Source: Aquitalea magnusonii
Lineage (GTDB): Bacteria; Pseudomonadota; Gammaproteobacteria; Burkholderiales; Chromobacteriaceae
Direction: 5' to 3'
Length of the DNA: 64,000 bases
NCBI RefSeq assembly: GCF_003202035.1
Contig: NZ_QJKC01000002.1
Span: 124,001 to 188,000 of the forward strand
In this document: piece by piece, positions 18,390 through 28,224 of the stretch
Numbering within the stretch: position 1 is the stretch's first letter
Layout of the letters: each line of letters begins with the position of its first letter
The notes under the pieces: model-generated
Told to the model about the DNA's origin: nothing
What the model saw: the letters and a program-made list of their open reading frames with translations, nothing else
Databases searched by the model: none
Translations under genes and position numbers: made by a program

Positions 18390-20219
18390 TCAGCGGGTAA
18401 AGCCGGCGTACAGGCGGGTCAGTACCTGTGGCAGGGTCTGCGCCTGCTGCACCACCACATAGCCGCGGTGGCCAAACAGATGCGGCAGGTAGTCACCGGC
18501 CTCGCGGTCTACCGTCACGCAAAACGGCAGCAGACCGTCGCGGCGGGCTTCCAGAATGGCCTGGCGGGTGTCCTCGATGCCGTAGCGGCCTTCGTAGTGG
18601 TCCAGGTCATTGGGCTTGCCATCGGAAATGATCAGCAACAAGCGGCGTGCTGCCGGCTGTTGCAGCAGGATGCGGCTGCTCTGGCGAATGGCCGCACCCA
18701 TGCGGGTGTAATAACCGGGGCGAATGGCGATGATGCGGCCACGGGTGGTGTCGTCGTAGCGTTCGGCAAAATCCTTCAGCACCTGCAGACGCACTTCCTG
18801 GCGACGGATGGAGGAAAAGCCATACAGGCCAAAGGCGTCGTCACTGGCGGACAGCGCTTCGGCAAACAGCAGCAGGCTGTCGCGTATCACATCGATCACC
18901 CGCCCGGCTTCCCCTACCCAGCTTTCGGTAGACAGCGACAGGTCGGCCAGCGTCAGGCAGGCCAGGCTGCGCTCCCCCGGCGGCCAGGCCTGGTAGAGCG
19001 CGGGCTCGGCGATGGCCACGCCGCTCATGCGCTCGGACATGAAACGGATGACCCGATCGATATCGATATCCGGGCCGCTGGCTTCGCCACTGCGCCGCAC
19101 CCGCTCCGGCGCCAGCGCCTGAAACTGGCGGCGCAGACGCCGTGCCAGTGGCTGCAGGCGGTCCGGCAGGGCAGCTGGCTGGGCATCTCGCGGCAGCATG
19201 GGCTTGATGATGCAGTGGTCCTCCACCAGTCTTTGCTGTTTCCAGTTCCATTCCGGCAGCTTCAGCCCCGGCCCCAGCGGGCTGTCATCGTACGCCGCCG
19301 CTGGCAAGTCCAGGTCAAACTTCAGCTTGCTGGACTTGGTATCGGCATCCTGCGCCAGCGACAAGCGGTTCATGTCCTCTGCCGCGGCCTCGCCGTTATT
19401 GTCATCGTCCTCTTCGCTATGGCGATTGACCTTGACGTACTCGTCCCAGGTAAACAGGCTTTCGGCACGGAACACCAGCAACATGCCGTTTTTCCGTTCG
19501 TCCTGCGCCACGCGCTGGGCGCGATAGCGGCGGCGGCCTGAGCGCTGGTCGGGCCGTTTGCCTTGCGGGTTTTGCGCCGCGTTCTGCGCCGCCGCCCCCG
19601 CCTGCTCTACCGTAGGCGGCAGCGGATGCAGCCACAGCGGTACCGGCAGTGGCGGCTGGGTAATCGGCGGCAGAATCTGTTCGACCTCCGGCTGGCGCAA
19701 GGCTGCCTGGATGGCACGCTCGACTGCGGCCTCGCTTGGCGGCAGCCGTGCTGGATCCGGACGCATGGGCAGCAAGCCGGTTACCAGCCGCTGGTAAACC
19801 AGCGCCAGCCCAGGCATGGCGGCCAGGCAGGCGGCGGTGGCGGCGCGGTTGCGCTTGAGCCAGTCGCCGGGCCGCACCGGGGCAGCCGCCAGCGCCATCA
19901 GCCAGAAATACAGCTGGCGATTCAGTGCTGCATCCGGGTACAGGTCCAGCTTGTCCGGCAGGTAAAACGCCTGGCTGTCGCGCCAGGCCAGCTCCACCTT
20001 GGTGCCGGTGCCAGCCAGCCGTTCAAGCAGCCGCCGCCGTGCGCCATGTTCGGTGCCAACCGTGGAGCGCAGCACCAGTGCCGGGTCACCGCCCATGGCA
20101 CGGAAAAACAGCGGGGCCTGGCCGGCGATGCTTTCCAGCTCCACCGCCGCTGCGGGATGGCCACGGTAGGCCGCCCGGCGCACCAGCTTGTCCCACCAGC
20201 CGCCTACGATGTCTTCCAT
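18390..20219 (-). CDS. norD: NorD, VWA-domain NO reductase activation protein
   Basis: A 609-residue cytoplasmic protein. The N-terminal 400 residues are poorly conserved, with an acidic stretch (EEDDDNNGEAAAEDMN) near 270. The C-terminal von Willebrand A domain (about 420-600) holds the MIDAS-like pattern (DLSLSTESW) and ISDGKPNDLDHYEGRYG. NorD works with the AAA+ protein NorQ to insert or activate metal in NorCB. It is the last gene of the minus-strand nor cluster, seven bases after norQ. Confidence 0.92.
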   Translation of the reverse strand: MEDIVGGWWDKLVRRAAYRGHPAAAVELESIAGQAPLFFRAMGGDPALVLRSTVGTEHGARRRLLERLAGTGTKVELAWRDSQAFYLPDKLDLYPDAALNRQLYFWLMALAAAPVRPGDWLKRNRAATAACLAAMPGLALVYQRLVTGLLPMRPDPARLPPSEAAVERAIQAALRQPEVEQILPPITQPPLPVPLWLHPLPPTVEQAGAAAQNAAQNPQGKRPDQRSGRRRYRAQRVAQDERKNGMLLVFRAESLFTWDEYVKVNRHSEEDDDNNGEAAAEDMNRLSLAQDADTKSSKLKFDLDLPAAAYDDSPLGPGLKLPEWNWKQQRLVEDHCIIKPMLPRDAQPAALPDRLQPLARRLRRQFQALAPERVRRSGEASGPDIDIDRVIRFMSERMSGVAIAEPALYQAWPPGERSLACLTLADLSLSTESWVGEAGRVIDVIRDSLLLFAEALSASDDAFGLYGFSSIRRQEVRLQVLKDFAERYDDTTRGRIIAIRPGYYTRMGAAIRQSSRILLQQPAARRLLLIISDGKPNDLDHYEGRYGIEDTRQAILEARRDGLLPFCVTVDREAGDYLPHLFGHRGYVVVQQAQTLPQVLTRLYAGFTR

Positions 20220-20226
20220 GTGCGCG

Positions 20227-21033
20227 CTACCTGGCGGGAAACTGGGTGTCGATCACCGCCAGCAGCGCGGCGATGGTATCGGCCTCATCGCTCAGCGGCT
20301 CGGCCAGCGCCGTGCGGCAGGCCAGCTGCGGCGCCATGCCGGACATCATCAGCTTGGCAGCGTAGACCAGCAGTCGGGTGCTGACCGATTCGTCCAGATC
20401 ATAGCCAGTGAGGCGGCGCAGCTGCCCGGCCAGCGTCACCAGCTGGCGGGCCTGGCTTTCGGCAATGCCGGTTTCCTGTTGCAGCACCGCCAGTTCCACA
20501 TCCGCTGCGGGAAAATCAAAGCTCATGGCGACAAAGCGCTGGCGGGTACTGGGCTTGAGGGTTTTCAGCACATGCTGGTAACCGGGGTTGTACGACACCA
20601 CCAGCATGAAGCTGGGCGGTGCTTCCAGCAGCTCGCCGGTGCGCTCGATAGGCAGCATGCGCCGGTCGTCGGTGAGCGGGTGCAATACCACGGTGGTGTC
20701 CTTGCGCGCCTCCACCACTTCGTCCAGATAGCAAATACCGCCCTGGCGCACGGCACGGGTCAGCGGACCGTCGCACCATACCGTCTGACCATCCCCGATC
20801 AGGTGGCGGCCCACCAGATCGGCGGCGGACAAATCGTCATGGCAGGACACGGTGATCAGCGGCAGGCCCAGCCGGGCTGCCATATGGGCGACAAAGCGGG
20901 TCTTGCCACAGCCGGTGGGGCCTTTGATCAATACCGGCAACTGCTGTTGCCAGGCGGCCTCGAACAGGCGGCATTCATCGCCCTGGGCCTGATAAAACGG
21001 TGCTGCCACAGCAGCGGGTAAGGGTGCGTTCAT
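20227..21033 (-). CDS. norQ: NorQ, MoxR-type AAA+ ATPase for NO reductase activation
   Basis: A 268-residue AAA+ ATPase of the CbbQ/NirQ/NorQ family. Walker A is GPTGCGKTRF (about 38-47), Walker B is GGICYLDEVVEARKD, and sensor residues lie in VVSYNPGYQ. It partners with NorD, probably fitting non-heme iron into NorB. The start MNAPLPAAVAAPFY at 21033 gives family length; a longer upstream reading would overlap norF. It is followed closely by norD. Confidence 0.93.
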   Translation of the reverse strand: MNAPLPAAVAAPFYQAQGDECRLFEAAWQQQLPVLIKGPTGCGKTRFVAHMAARLGLPLITVSCHDDLSAADLVGRHLIGDGQTVWCDGPLTRAVRQGGICYLDEVVEARKDTTVVLHPLTDDRRMLPIERTGELLEAPPSFMLVVSYNPGYQHVLKTLKPSTRQRFVAMSFDFPAADVELAVLQQETGIAESQARQLVTLAGQLRRLTGYDLDESVSTRLLVYAAKLMMSGMAPQLACRTALAEPLSDEADTIAALLAVIDTQFPAR

Positions 21034-21041
21034 GTCCGGCC

Positions 21042-21305
21042 TCAGCAAAAACTCATCATCAGCAAGCCCGTCACCAGCAGCAGCCAGCCATGCACGACAA
21101 GGCGCAGCCAGCGGGGGGCATGGCGCAGGCCCATATAGTGCTCGATCACGGTAACGCCCTTGACCCAGGCCAGCAGCAATACCAGCCGGGCCAGGGCACC
21201 CTGCCCCAGCGACAGGCCCTGTTCGGCCAATAGTGCGGCCAGCAGGGTCAGGCCGCTCAGCCAGAGCCACCACAGCCACAAACGGGAAGATGCGGGATAA
21301 TTCAT
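21042..21305 (-). CDS. norF: NorF, small membrane protein of the NO reductase cluster
   Basis: An 87-residue protein with three hydrophobic helices and the family pattern LVLLLAWVKGVTVIEHYMGL. It belongs to the COX4-like/NorF group of small membrane proteins that aid NO reductase. The ATG at 21305 is chosen over a GTG two codons earlier. It lies eight bases before norQ and 63 after norE. Confidence 0.8.
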   Translation of the reverse strand: MNYPASSRLWLWWLWLSGLTLLAALLAEQGLSLGQGALARLVLLLAWVKGVTVIEHYMGLRHAPRWLRLVVHGWLLLVTGLLMMSFC

Positions 21306-21368
21306 CTGCACAGCATAGGCAGTGCGTCGCGCGGCATCCTTGATACCGGATAAGGGTTTGGCCCTGCG

Positions 21369-21962
21369 CTAGCGCGCCACATACACCAGGGCAAACAGCA
21401 CCAGCCACACCAGGTCCACCATATGCCAGTAGGCCGCGGCGGTTTCCACGCCGTCCAGCCGGCCAGGGCCATAGCGGCCATCGCGCGCCATCCACCACAC
21501 CGCCGCCACAATCACCATGCCCAGCACCACATGCAGGAAATGAAACACGGTGAGCGACAGGTAGAACATCCAGAAATCATTGCTGGACAGGCTGATGCCG
21601 GCCATGAACTTGCCCGCCAGTTCATACAGCTTGCACAACAGGAAACCGCTGCCAAACACCATGGCCAGCAGCAGCGCCCGGCGCGCCGCAGCTTGCCGGT
21701 CCAGGGCAAACCGTTTCACCGCGGCCACCATGCAGGCGCTGCCGGCGATCAGCAGCAGGGTATTGAGCGTGGGCAGCAGCAAGGCCAGATGCGACTGGCC
21801 CTCGGCAAACAAGGCCGGCTGCTGCCGGCGATATACCCCGTACACCAGGAAGAACACGCCAAACACCGCCAGCTCTGCCAGGATGAAACACCACATGGCC
21901 AGGTCACCCGGTATATGGCGCGCGGGCGGCGCTGCGGTCAGTTCCAGACTTTGTCCATTCAT
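21369..21962 (-). CDS. norE: NorE, cytochrome c oxidase subunit III-like protein
   Basis: A 197-residue membrane protein with five helices of the COX3 family. Family traits are HIPGDLAMWCFILAELAVFG at the start, WMFYLSLTVFHFLHV in the middle and AAAYWHMVDLVWLVLFALVY at the end. NorE assists NO reductase activity and is not part of the catalytic core. The ATG at 21962 follows a terminator hairpin after norB. Confidence 0.88.
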   Translation of the reverse strand: MNGQSLELTAAPPARHIPGDLAMWCFILAELAVFGVFFLVYGVYRRQQPALFAEGQSHLALLLPTLNTLLLIAGSACMVAAVKRFALDRQAAARRALLLAMVFGSGFLLCKLYELAGKFMAGISLSSNDFWMFYLSLTVFHFLHVVLGMVIVAAVWWMARDGRYGPGRLDGVETAAAYWHMVDLVWLVLFALVYVAR

Positions 21963-21970
21963 CTCTGCCT

Positions 21971-22002
21971 CCAAAACAAAGAGGCGGCCCGCAAGCCGCC
22001 TC
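21971..22002 (-). terminator. Intrinsic terminator between norB and norE
   Basis: Perfect 8-base stem GAGGCGGC (21981-21988) and GCCGCCTC (21995-22002). On the minus strand it is followed by a T-rich run (complement of 21980-21971). It lies 25 bases past norB and just before the norE ATG, so it probably lowers expression of norEFQD relative to norCB. Confidence 0.8.
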
Positions 22003-22026
22003 AAGATCGGTACGGATAGCCGCTAC

Positions 22027-23915
<1,889 letters not shown>

Positions 23916-23992
23916 CACGTCCTCCTCAATTGCGTGTACCGGCAAGCCCGGCACTTGCGGCGAAATGTACGGTTTCGGACATCCCGACAGCA

Positions 23993-24006
23993 TTGATTCG
24001 AATCAA
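23993..24006. promoter_or_regulatory. Shared FNR/DNR box between norC and nirE
   Basis: TTGATTCGAATCAA, identical in all 14 positions to the nirS box. The centre is about 84 bases from the norC ATG and 74 from the nirE ATG, so one box probably activates both divergent transcripts. Confidence 0.92.
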
Positions 24007-24073
24007 CGATTTCCGGCCCCCTCCCTACCTACACTGGCAACATTCCAGCCAAGGCCCAGCCAAAGGAGCCTGC

Positions 24074-24913
24074 ATGAACAGCCCGTATCAAGCCCTGCAC
24101 ACGCCCCTGGTGCCGCCAGAAAAACCCGTCATTCCCGGCGCTGAATTCCGGCCCGGCAGCGTCGCCCTGGTGGGTGCCGGGCCGGGTGCCGCCGACCTGC
24201 TCACCCTGCGCGCGCTGCAGCGCCTGCAACAGGCGGATGTCGTGCTATACGACCACCTGCTGGACAGCAGCATTCTGGCGCTGGCGCCGGCCACGGCCGC
24301 ACGCCTCTGCGTGGGCAAACGCGCCAGCCGCCATACCCTGCTGCAAGCCGACATCAATCAGTTATTGGTCAGCCTGGCCCGGCAAGGCCAGCGCGTGGTG
24401 CGGCTGAAGGGGGGCGATCCGCTGCTGTTCGGCCGCGGCGGCGAAGAGATGGAAGCGCTGGCCGCCGCCGGCATTCCCTGTGAAGTGGTCCCCGGCATCA
24501 GCGCCGCGCTGGGGGCCGCCGCCAGTGCCGGCCTGCCGCTCACCCATCGCGATTACGCCCAGGGTTGCAGCCTGGTCACCGGTCACCGCCGCCAGGGGCA
24601 GCAGACGCTGGACTGGACCCGCCACTGCACGCCCGAGCAGACCATCGTGGTCTATATGGGACTGGGCGAGGCCGCCAGCATCGCCAGCCAGCTGCTGGCG
24701 CATGGCCGGGCGGCCGACACCCCGGTTGCCGTGGTGGAACATGCCTGCTCCGCGCGGCAGCGCTGCCTGTGTGGCAGCCTGCAGACCCTGGCCACCCTGA
24801 TCGAACAGGAAGGCATCACGGCCCCGGCCCTGCTGGTGATCGGGCAGATCGTCACCCTGCATCAGAAGCTGCAGGCCGCCATGGCCGGGCAAGCTGCAGC
24901 GGCAAGTTCTTGA
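24074..24913 (+). CDS. nirE: NirE, S-adenosylmethionine:uroporphyrinogen-III C-methyltransferase
   Basis: A 279-residue SUMT-family enzyme. Motifs include VALVGAGPGAADLLTLRAL near 30-50, VVRLKGGDPLLFGRGGEE near 115-132, and EVVPGISAALGAAASAGLPL. It makes precorrin-2, the entry to siroheme and so to heme d1. Its place divergent from norC and under the DNR box argues for the denitrification isoenzyme NirE, not a CobA/CysG housekeeping enzyme. AAGGAG lies before the ATG. In many denitrifiers nirE is in the nir operon; here it is about 7 kb away. Confidence 0.85.
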   Translation: MNSPYQALHTPLVPPEKPVIPGAEFRPGSVALVGAGPGAADLLTLRALQRLQQADVVLYDHLLDSSILALAPATAARLCVGKRASRHTLLQADINQLLVSLARQGQRVVRLKGGDPLLFGRGGEEMEALAAAGIPCEVVPGISAALGAAASAGLPLTHRDYAQGCSLVTGHRRQGQQTLDWTRHCTPEQTIVVYMGLGEAASIASQLLAHGRAADTPVAVVEHACSARQRCLCGSLQTLATLIEQEGITAPALLVIGQIVTLHQKLQAAMAGQAAAASS

Positions 24914-24923
24914 TCCGTGTCAT
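24910..24923. promoter_or_regulatory. Weak FNR/DNR-like site before the hemerythrin gene
   Basis: TTGATCCGTGTCAT has a perfect left half site and a right half (GTCAT) with two mismatches to ATCAA. The centre is about 76 bases from the hemerythrin ATG. It overlaps the last codons of nirE. Binding is uncertain. Confidence 0.35.
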
Positions 24924-24992
24924 TCAAACGGGCCGCCGCCGCACCGCATACTGCGCTTTTACCGTCAGCCCCAGCCACACAGGACACCACCC

Positions 24993-25421
24993 ATGAATGC
25001 CATAGCCTGCCTGACCCAGCAGCATCGTGACTGCGACGCCATTCTTGCCCAAGCCGAACAGGCGGTACGTCACGGCGACTGGACCACCGCCGGCCAGACC
25101 TGCCTGCGCCTGGCCACCGATCTGGAACAACACTTCCAGCTGGAAGAACAGCAGCTGTTCCCGGCTTTCGAGGCTGCCACCGGCATGTACAGCGGCCCCA
25201 CCGCCGTGATGCGCCAGGAACACCAGCAAATCCGCCTGCTGCTGCAGGACATGGACGACGCGCTGCTGGCCAGCGATGCCAGCGCCTGGCTGGGCCACGC
25301 CGAAACCCTGCTCATCCTCACCCAGCAGCACAATATGAAAGAAGAAAACATCCTCTATCCCATGTGCCGCCAGCACATTGCCGGCTTTGAGCAGATGGTG
25401 CGGCCGGGAGTCAGCGCATGA
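24993..25421 (+). CDS. Hemerythrin-domain protein of the NO-response cluster
   Basis: A 142-residue four-helix bundle with diiron ligand motifs of the hemerythrin HHE type: QQHRDCD at residues 9-15, LEQHFQLEEQQLFP, RQEHQQI and QQHNMKEENILYPMCRQH. Such proteins bind O2 or NO, or repair iron centres damaged by nitrosative stress (as YtfE/ScdA do). This one lacks the N-terminal ScdA domain. It is followed with a four-base overlap by a DUF2249 protein, a frequent partner of hemerythrins in denitrifiers. Confidence 0.85.
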   Translation: MNAIACLTQQHRDCDAILAQAEQAVRHGDWTTAGQTCLRLATDLEQHFQLEEQQLFPAFEAATGMYSGPTAVMRQEHQQIRLLLQDMDDALLASDASAWLGHAETLLILTQQHNMKEENILYPMCRQHIAGFEQMVRPGVSA

Positions 25422-25630
25422 GCCCGGTCGACCTGCGCCACCTGGCAGCCCCCGCACCGATGGAAATCATTCTGGATGCCGCCGAGCAATTGCAAGACCA
25501 GCAAACCCTGGCCTGGATCCTGCCGCACCACCCCACGCCACTGCTGCCCATGCTCACCGCCCAGGGCATTGCCTACCGCTTCGAGCTGTCCGGCGATGGC
25601 GGGGTGATTCTGTACATCAGCAAGGCATGA
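25418..25630 (+). CDS. DUF2249 (TusA-like fold) small protein
   Basis: A 70-residue soluble protein, MSPVDLRHLAAPAPMEIILD onward, with WILPHHPTPLLPML near the middle. DUF2249 proteins have a TusA-like fold and commonly sit beside hemerythrin, NnrS or NO reductase genes; their function is not established. It overlaps both neighbours by four bases, so it is probably co-translated with them. Confidence 0.8.
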   Translation: MSPVDLRHLAAPAPMEIILDAAEQLQDQQTLAWILPHHPTPLLPMLTAQGIAYRFELSGDGGVILYISKA

Positions 25631-26907
25631 GCCAGGCCTGGCTTTCCTACGACGACGCGCCCCCCATCTGGCTGCCTGCCAGCTTTTTTGGCGCAGCCAT
25701 GCTGTGGCTGCTGGCCCTGGGAGGGCTGCTGCTGCCTGCGGGCATGCTGGCGGCCAACCGCTACCACCCGCAGCTGCTGGCGCTGACCCATGTCCTGGCG
25801 CTGGGCGTGCTGGGCAACATCATGGCCGGTGCCCTGCTGCAAATGCTGGCGGTGGCCAGCGCCGTGGCAGCACGGCGCGCAGGGCGCCTGCTGCTGGGTA
25901 TTTTCCTGCCCTGGCAGGCAGGAACCGCCTTGCTGGTGGGCGGCTTTTTGCATGGCTTTTCCCCACTCGCCTTGCAGGCGGCGGCAGCCTTGCTGGGTGC
26001 GGCCATCCTCCGTCTGGCCTGGCACGGCCTGCATGGGCTGGCCCACAGCCCGGCGCGCGATGCCAGCAGCCGCGGCATGGCGCTGGCACTGCTGGGACTA
26101 TTGGTCGCCGCCGCGCTCGGGCTGTGCCTGGTGCTGACCCTGAGCGGCCGGCTGGCCCTGCCCTGGCTGCCGCTGCTGCACAGCCATGTGCTGTGGGCGG
26201 CCATGGGCTGGCTGTTGCTGCTGATGCTGGCCGTCAGCCAGACCGTGATTCCGCTGTTTCTGATCACTCCACCCTATCCGGCCTGGATGCTGAGCACCGG
26301 CCGGGCGGTGCTGCTATTGCTGCTGGCCTGCAGCCTGGCCCTGCTGTTCTGGCCAGCGCAACTGTGGCTGCCCGCCAGCCTGCTGCTGATTCCAGTACTG
26401 CTTTATGCCGTGCAATCCTGGCAGCTGCTGCGGCAAAGCCGGCGGCCGGCGGATCCGCTGTGGTGGCAATGGCAGGCGGTCCTCGCCTGCCTGCTGCTGG
26501 GCTGCGTGGCCGCCTGGCTATGCGCTGGATGGACAATATGGCCGAGCCTGCCCTTGCTGGCTGGGCTGTGGTGGCTGGGCGGCGCCGGCCTGGGAGCCAC
26601 GCTGGCCATGCTGGGCAAGATCCTGCCGTTTCTGGCCTGGTTGCACTTGAAGCGGCTGAACCCGCCGCGTGGCTTGCTGCCCTCCACCCATGGTTTCCTG
26701 CCCGAGTCCGCCCAGCTGCGGCTGCGTCATCTGCATCTGCTATGGCTGCTGGCCGGCACACTGTGGTGCTGGCAGCCCGCCCGTTTTCATCTGCTGTTTG
26801 CCCTGGCCACGCTGGCGCTGGCGGCTTATGCCTTGTGGCTGGGTGGGAACATCGCGCAGCGCTACCAGGCGGTGCGGCGTGCGCTGCCTGCGGCGGCGGT
26901 GCGCTGA
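25627..26907 (+). CDS. Uncharacterised multi-pass membrane protein of the NO-response cluster
   Basis: A 426-residue, very leucine-rich integral membrane protein with about twelve helices. It is not NnrS itself, although the fold may be related. Noticeable polar sites in helices are QLLALTHVLALGVLGNIMAG near 45-64 and LLHSHVLWAAMGWLLLLMLA near 180-199, followed by SQTVIPLFLITPPYP. The histidines in the first two suggest heme or metal binding as in heme-copper oxidase-like proteins, but I do not recognise a named family with certainty. Its start overlaps the DUF2249 stop, and nnrS follows after 120 bases. Confidence 0.7.
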   Translation: MSQAWLSYDDAPPIWLPASFFGAAMLWLLALGGLLLPAGMLAANRYHPQLLALTHVLALGVLGNIMAGALLQMLAVASAVAARRAGRLLLGIFLPWQAGTALLVGGFLHGFSPLALQAAAALLGAAILRLAWHGLHGLAHSPARDASSRGMALALLGLLVAAALGLCLVLTLSGRLALPWLPLLHSHVLWAAMGWLLLLMLAVSQTVIPLFLITPPYPAWMLSTGRAVLLLLLACSLALLFWPAQLWLPASLLLIPVLLYAVQSWQLLRQSRRPADPLWWQWQAVLACLLLGCVAAWLCAGWTIWPSLPLLAGLWWLGGAGLGATLAMLGKILPFLAWLHLKRLNPPRGLLPSTHGFLPESAQLRLRHLHLLWLLAGTLWCWQPARFHLLFALATLALAAYALWLGGNIAQRYQAVRRALPAAAVR

Positions 26908-26955
26908 GCAGCCAACAGCCTTGCTGCCGCAGCCGCCGCGCGCGGCCGGATTTTC

Positions 26956-26969
26956 TTGACGAGAATCAT
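26956..26969. promoter_or_regulatory. FNR/DNR-like box before nnrS
   Basis: TTGACGAGAATCAT matches TTGAT-N4-ATCAA at eight of ten informative positions. The centre is 65 bases from the nnrS ATG. nnrS genes are known DNR/NnrR targets, which makes the site plausible. Confidence 0.55.
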
Positions 26970-27027
26970 TCCGCCTTGCACGACCGCCACCGATACTGGG
27001 CTACCACCTTCTGTGAGCCCGACCATC

Positions 27028-28224
27028 ATGCCTGACACACTTCCCCCCGCCTTGCTGCGCGCACCGCACCGCCTGGCCTTTCTGCTGGGCATGCTCAGCG
27101 CCCTCTTGCTGTTTGCCGCCTGGTTTGCCGAACTGGCATCGCGGCTAGGCCCGCATGTCATCACGCCGCAGATTCCTGCGGTGATGGCGCATGCCTTGCT
27201 GATGCTGTACGGCATCTTCCCCTTGTTCATGACCGGCTTTATCTTTACCGCCGGCCCGCGCTGGCTGGGGGTGTCCCCGCCCAACCGGCTGCGCTATCTG
27301 CTGACGCCCGGCCTGATGGCTGCCGGCGTGGCCGGCTGGCTGGCGGGTCTGGCGCTGGGCAAGAGCTGGCTGCTGGCCGGCCTGCTGTTGTACGGCCTGG
27401 GTTTTGCCAGCCTGACCTTGTGCTTTGCCGGGCTGATCTGGCGTAGCCCGCAGCCGGATCGCCGCCATGCGCTGGTGGTGCTGGCGGCTTTTGTGCTGGG
27501 GCTGGCCGGTGTCGTGGCCGCAGGCTGCTGGCTGTTCAGCGGCAATGGCGCTTACTGGCTGATCATGCGCGATCTGGCCTTGTGGGGCTTTTTGCTACCG
27601 GTATTCCTGACGGTGTGCCACCGCATGCTGCCTTTCTTCACCAGCAGCGTACTGCCGGATCGCCAGGCATGGCGGCCCTACTGGCTGCTGGCCGCCATGG
27701 TGGGCGGCAGCTGGCTGCATGGCTTGCTGCTGCTAAGCCAGCACAGCAGCCTGCTGGCCGACCTGCCGCTCACCCTGCTGTTTGGCTACACCAGCTGGCG
27801 CTGGGGCCTGCTGCCGGCGCGCAAGGTCAAGCTGCTGTGGATGTTGCACCTGTCCTTTGCCTGGCTGGCCGTGGCATTCGGCCTGTACAGCGTAGCCGGC
27901 CTGCTGCCTGCGCTGGCGCTGGGGCTGGCGCCGCTGCACGCCATCACGGTGGGCTTCTTCATGACCATGGTCATCGCCTTTGTCTCGCGGGTAACGCTGG
28001 GGCATTCCGGCTTGCCGCTGCAGGCCGGCAGCTGGCTGTGGCGTGTCTATCTGGCGGTGCATGCGGTGGCACTGAGCCGGGTCGTGGCCGACTTTGTGCC
28101 GCCAGCATGGGTCGCCTGCCTGTATGCAGCCGTAGCCCTCTGCGGCCTGCTGGCACTGCTGGGCTGGAGCCGGCAACTGATCGGGCTGTACCTCAAGCCG
28201 CGCGCCGATGGTCAGGCTGGTTGA
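27028..28224 (+). CDS. nnrS: NnrS, heme-copper membrane protein of NO metabolism
   Basis: A 398-residue membrane protein of about twelve helices. NnrS features include LFLLYGIFPLFMTGFIFTAG-like LYGIFPLFMTGFIFTAGPRW near residues 65-85, FLTVCHRMLPFFTSSVLP near 190-208, and APLHAITVGFFMTMVIAFVS followed by RVTLGHSG. Conserved histidines in these blocks bind heme and copper. In Rhodobacter and Vibrio NnrS lessens damage by NO, for example by relieving dinitrosyl-iron formation. A DNR-like box is upstream. Confidence 0.9.
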   Translation: MPDTLPPALLRAPHRLAFLLGMLSALLLFAAWFAELASRLGPHVITPQIPAVMAHALLMLYGIFPLFMTGFIFTAGPRWLGVSPPNRLRYLLTPGLMAAGVAGWLAGLALGKSWLLAGLLLYGLGFASLTLCFAGLIWRSPQPDRRHALVVLAAFVLGLAGVVAAGCWLFSGNGAYWLIMRDLALWGFLLPVFLTVCHRMLPFFTSSVLPDRQAWRPYWLLAAMVGGSWLHGLLLLSQHSSLLADLPLTLLFGYTSWRWGLLPARKVKLLWMLHLSFAWLAVAFGLYSVAGLLPALALGLAPLHAITVGFFMTMVIAFVSRVTLGHSGLPLQAGSWLWRVYLAVHAVALSRVVADFVPPAWVACLYAAVALCGLLALLGWSRQLIGLYLKPRADGQAG

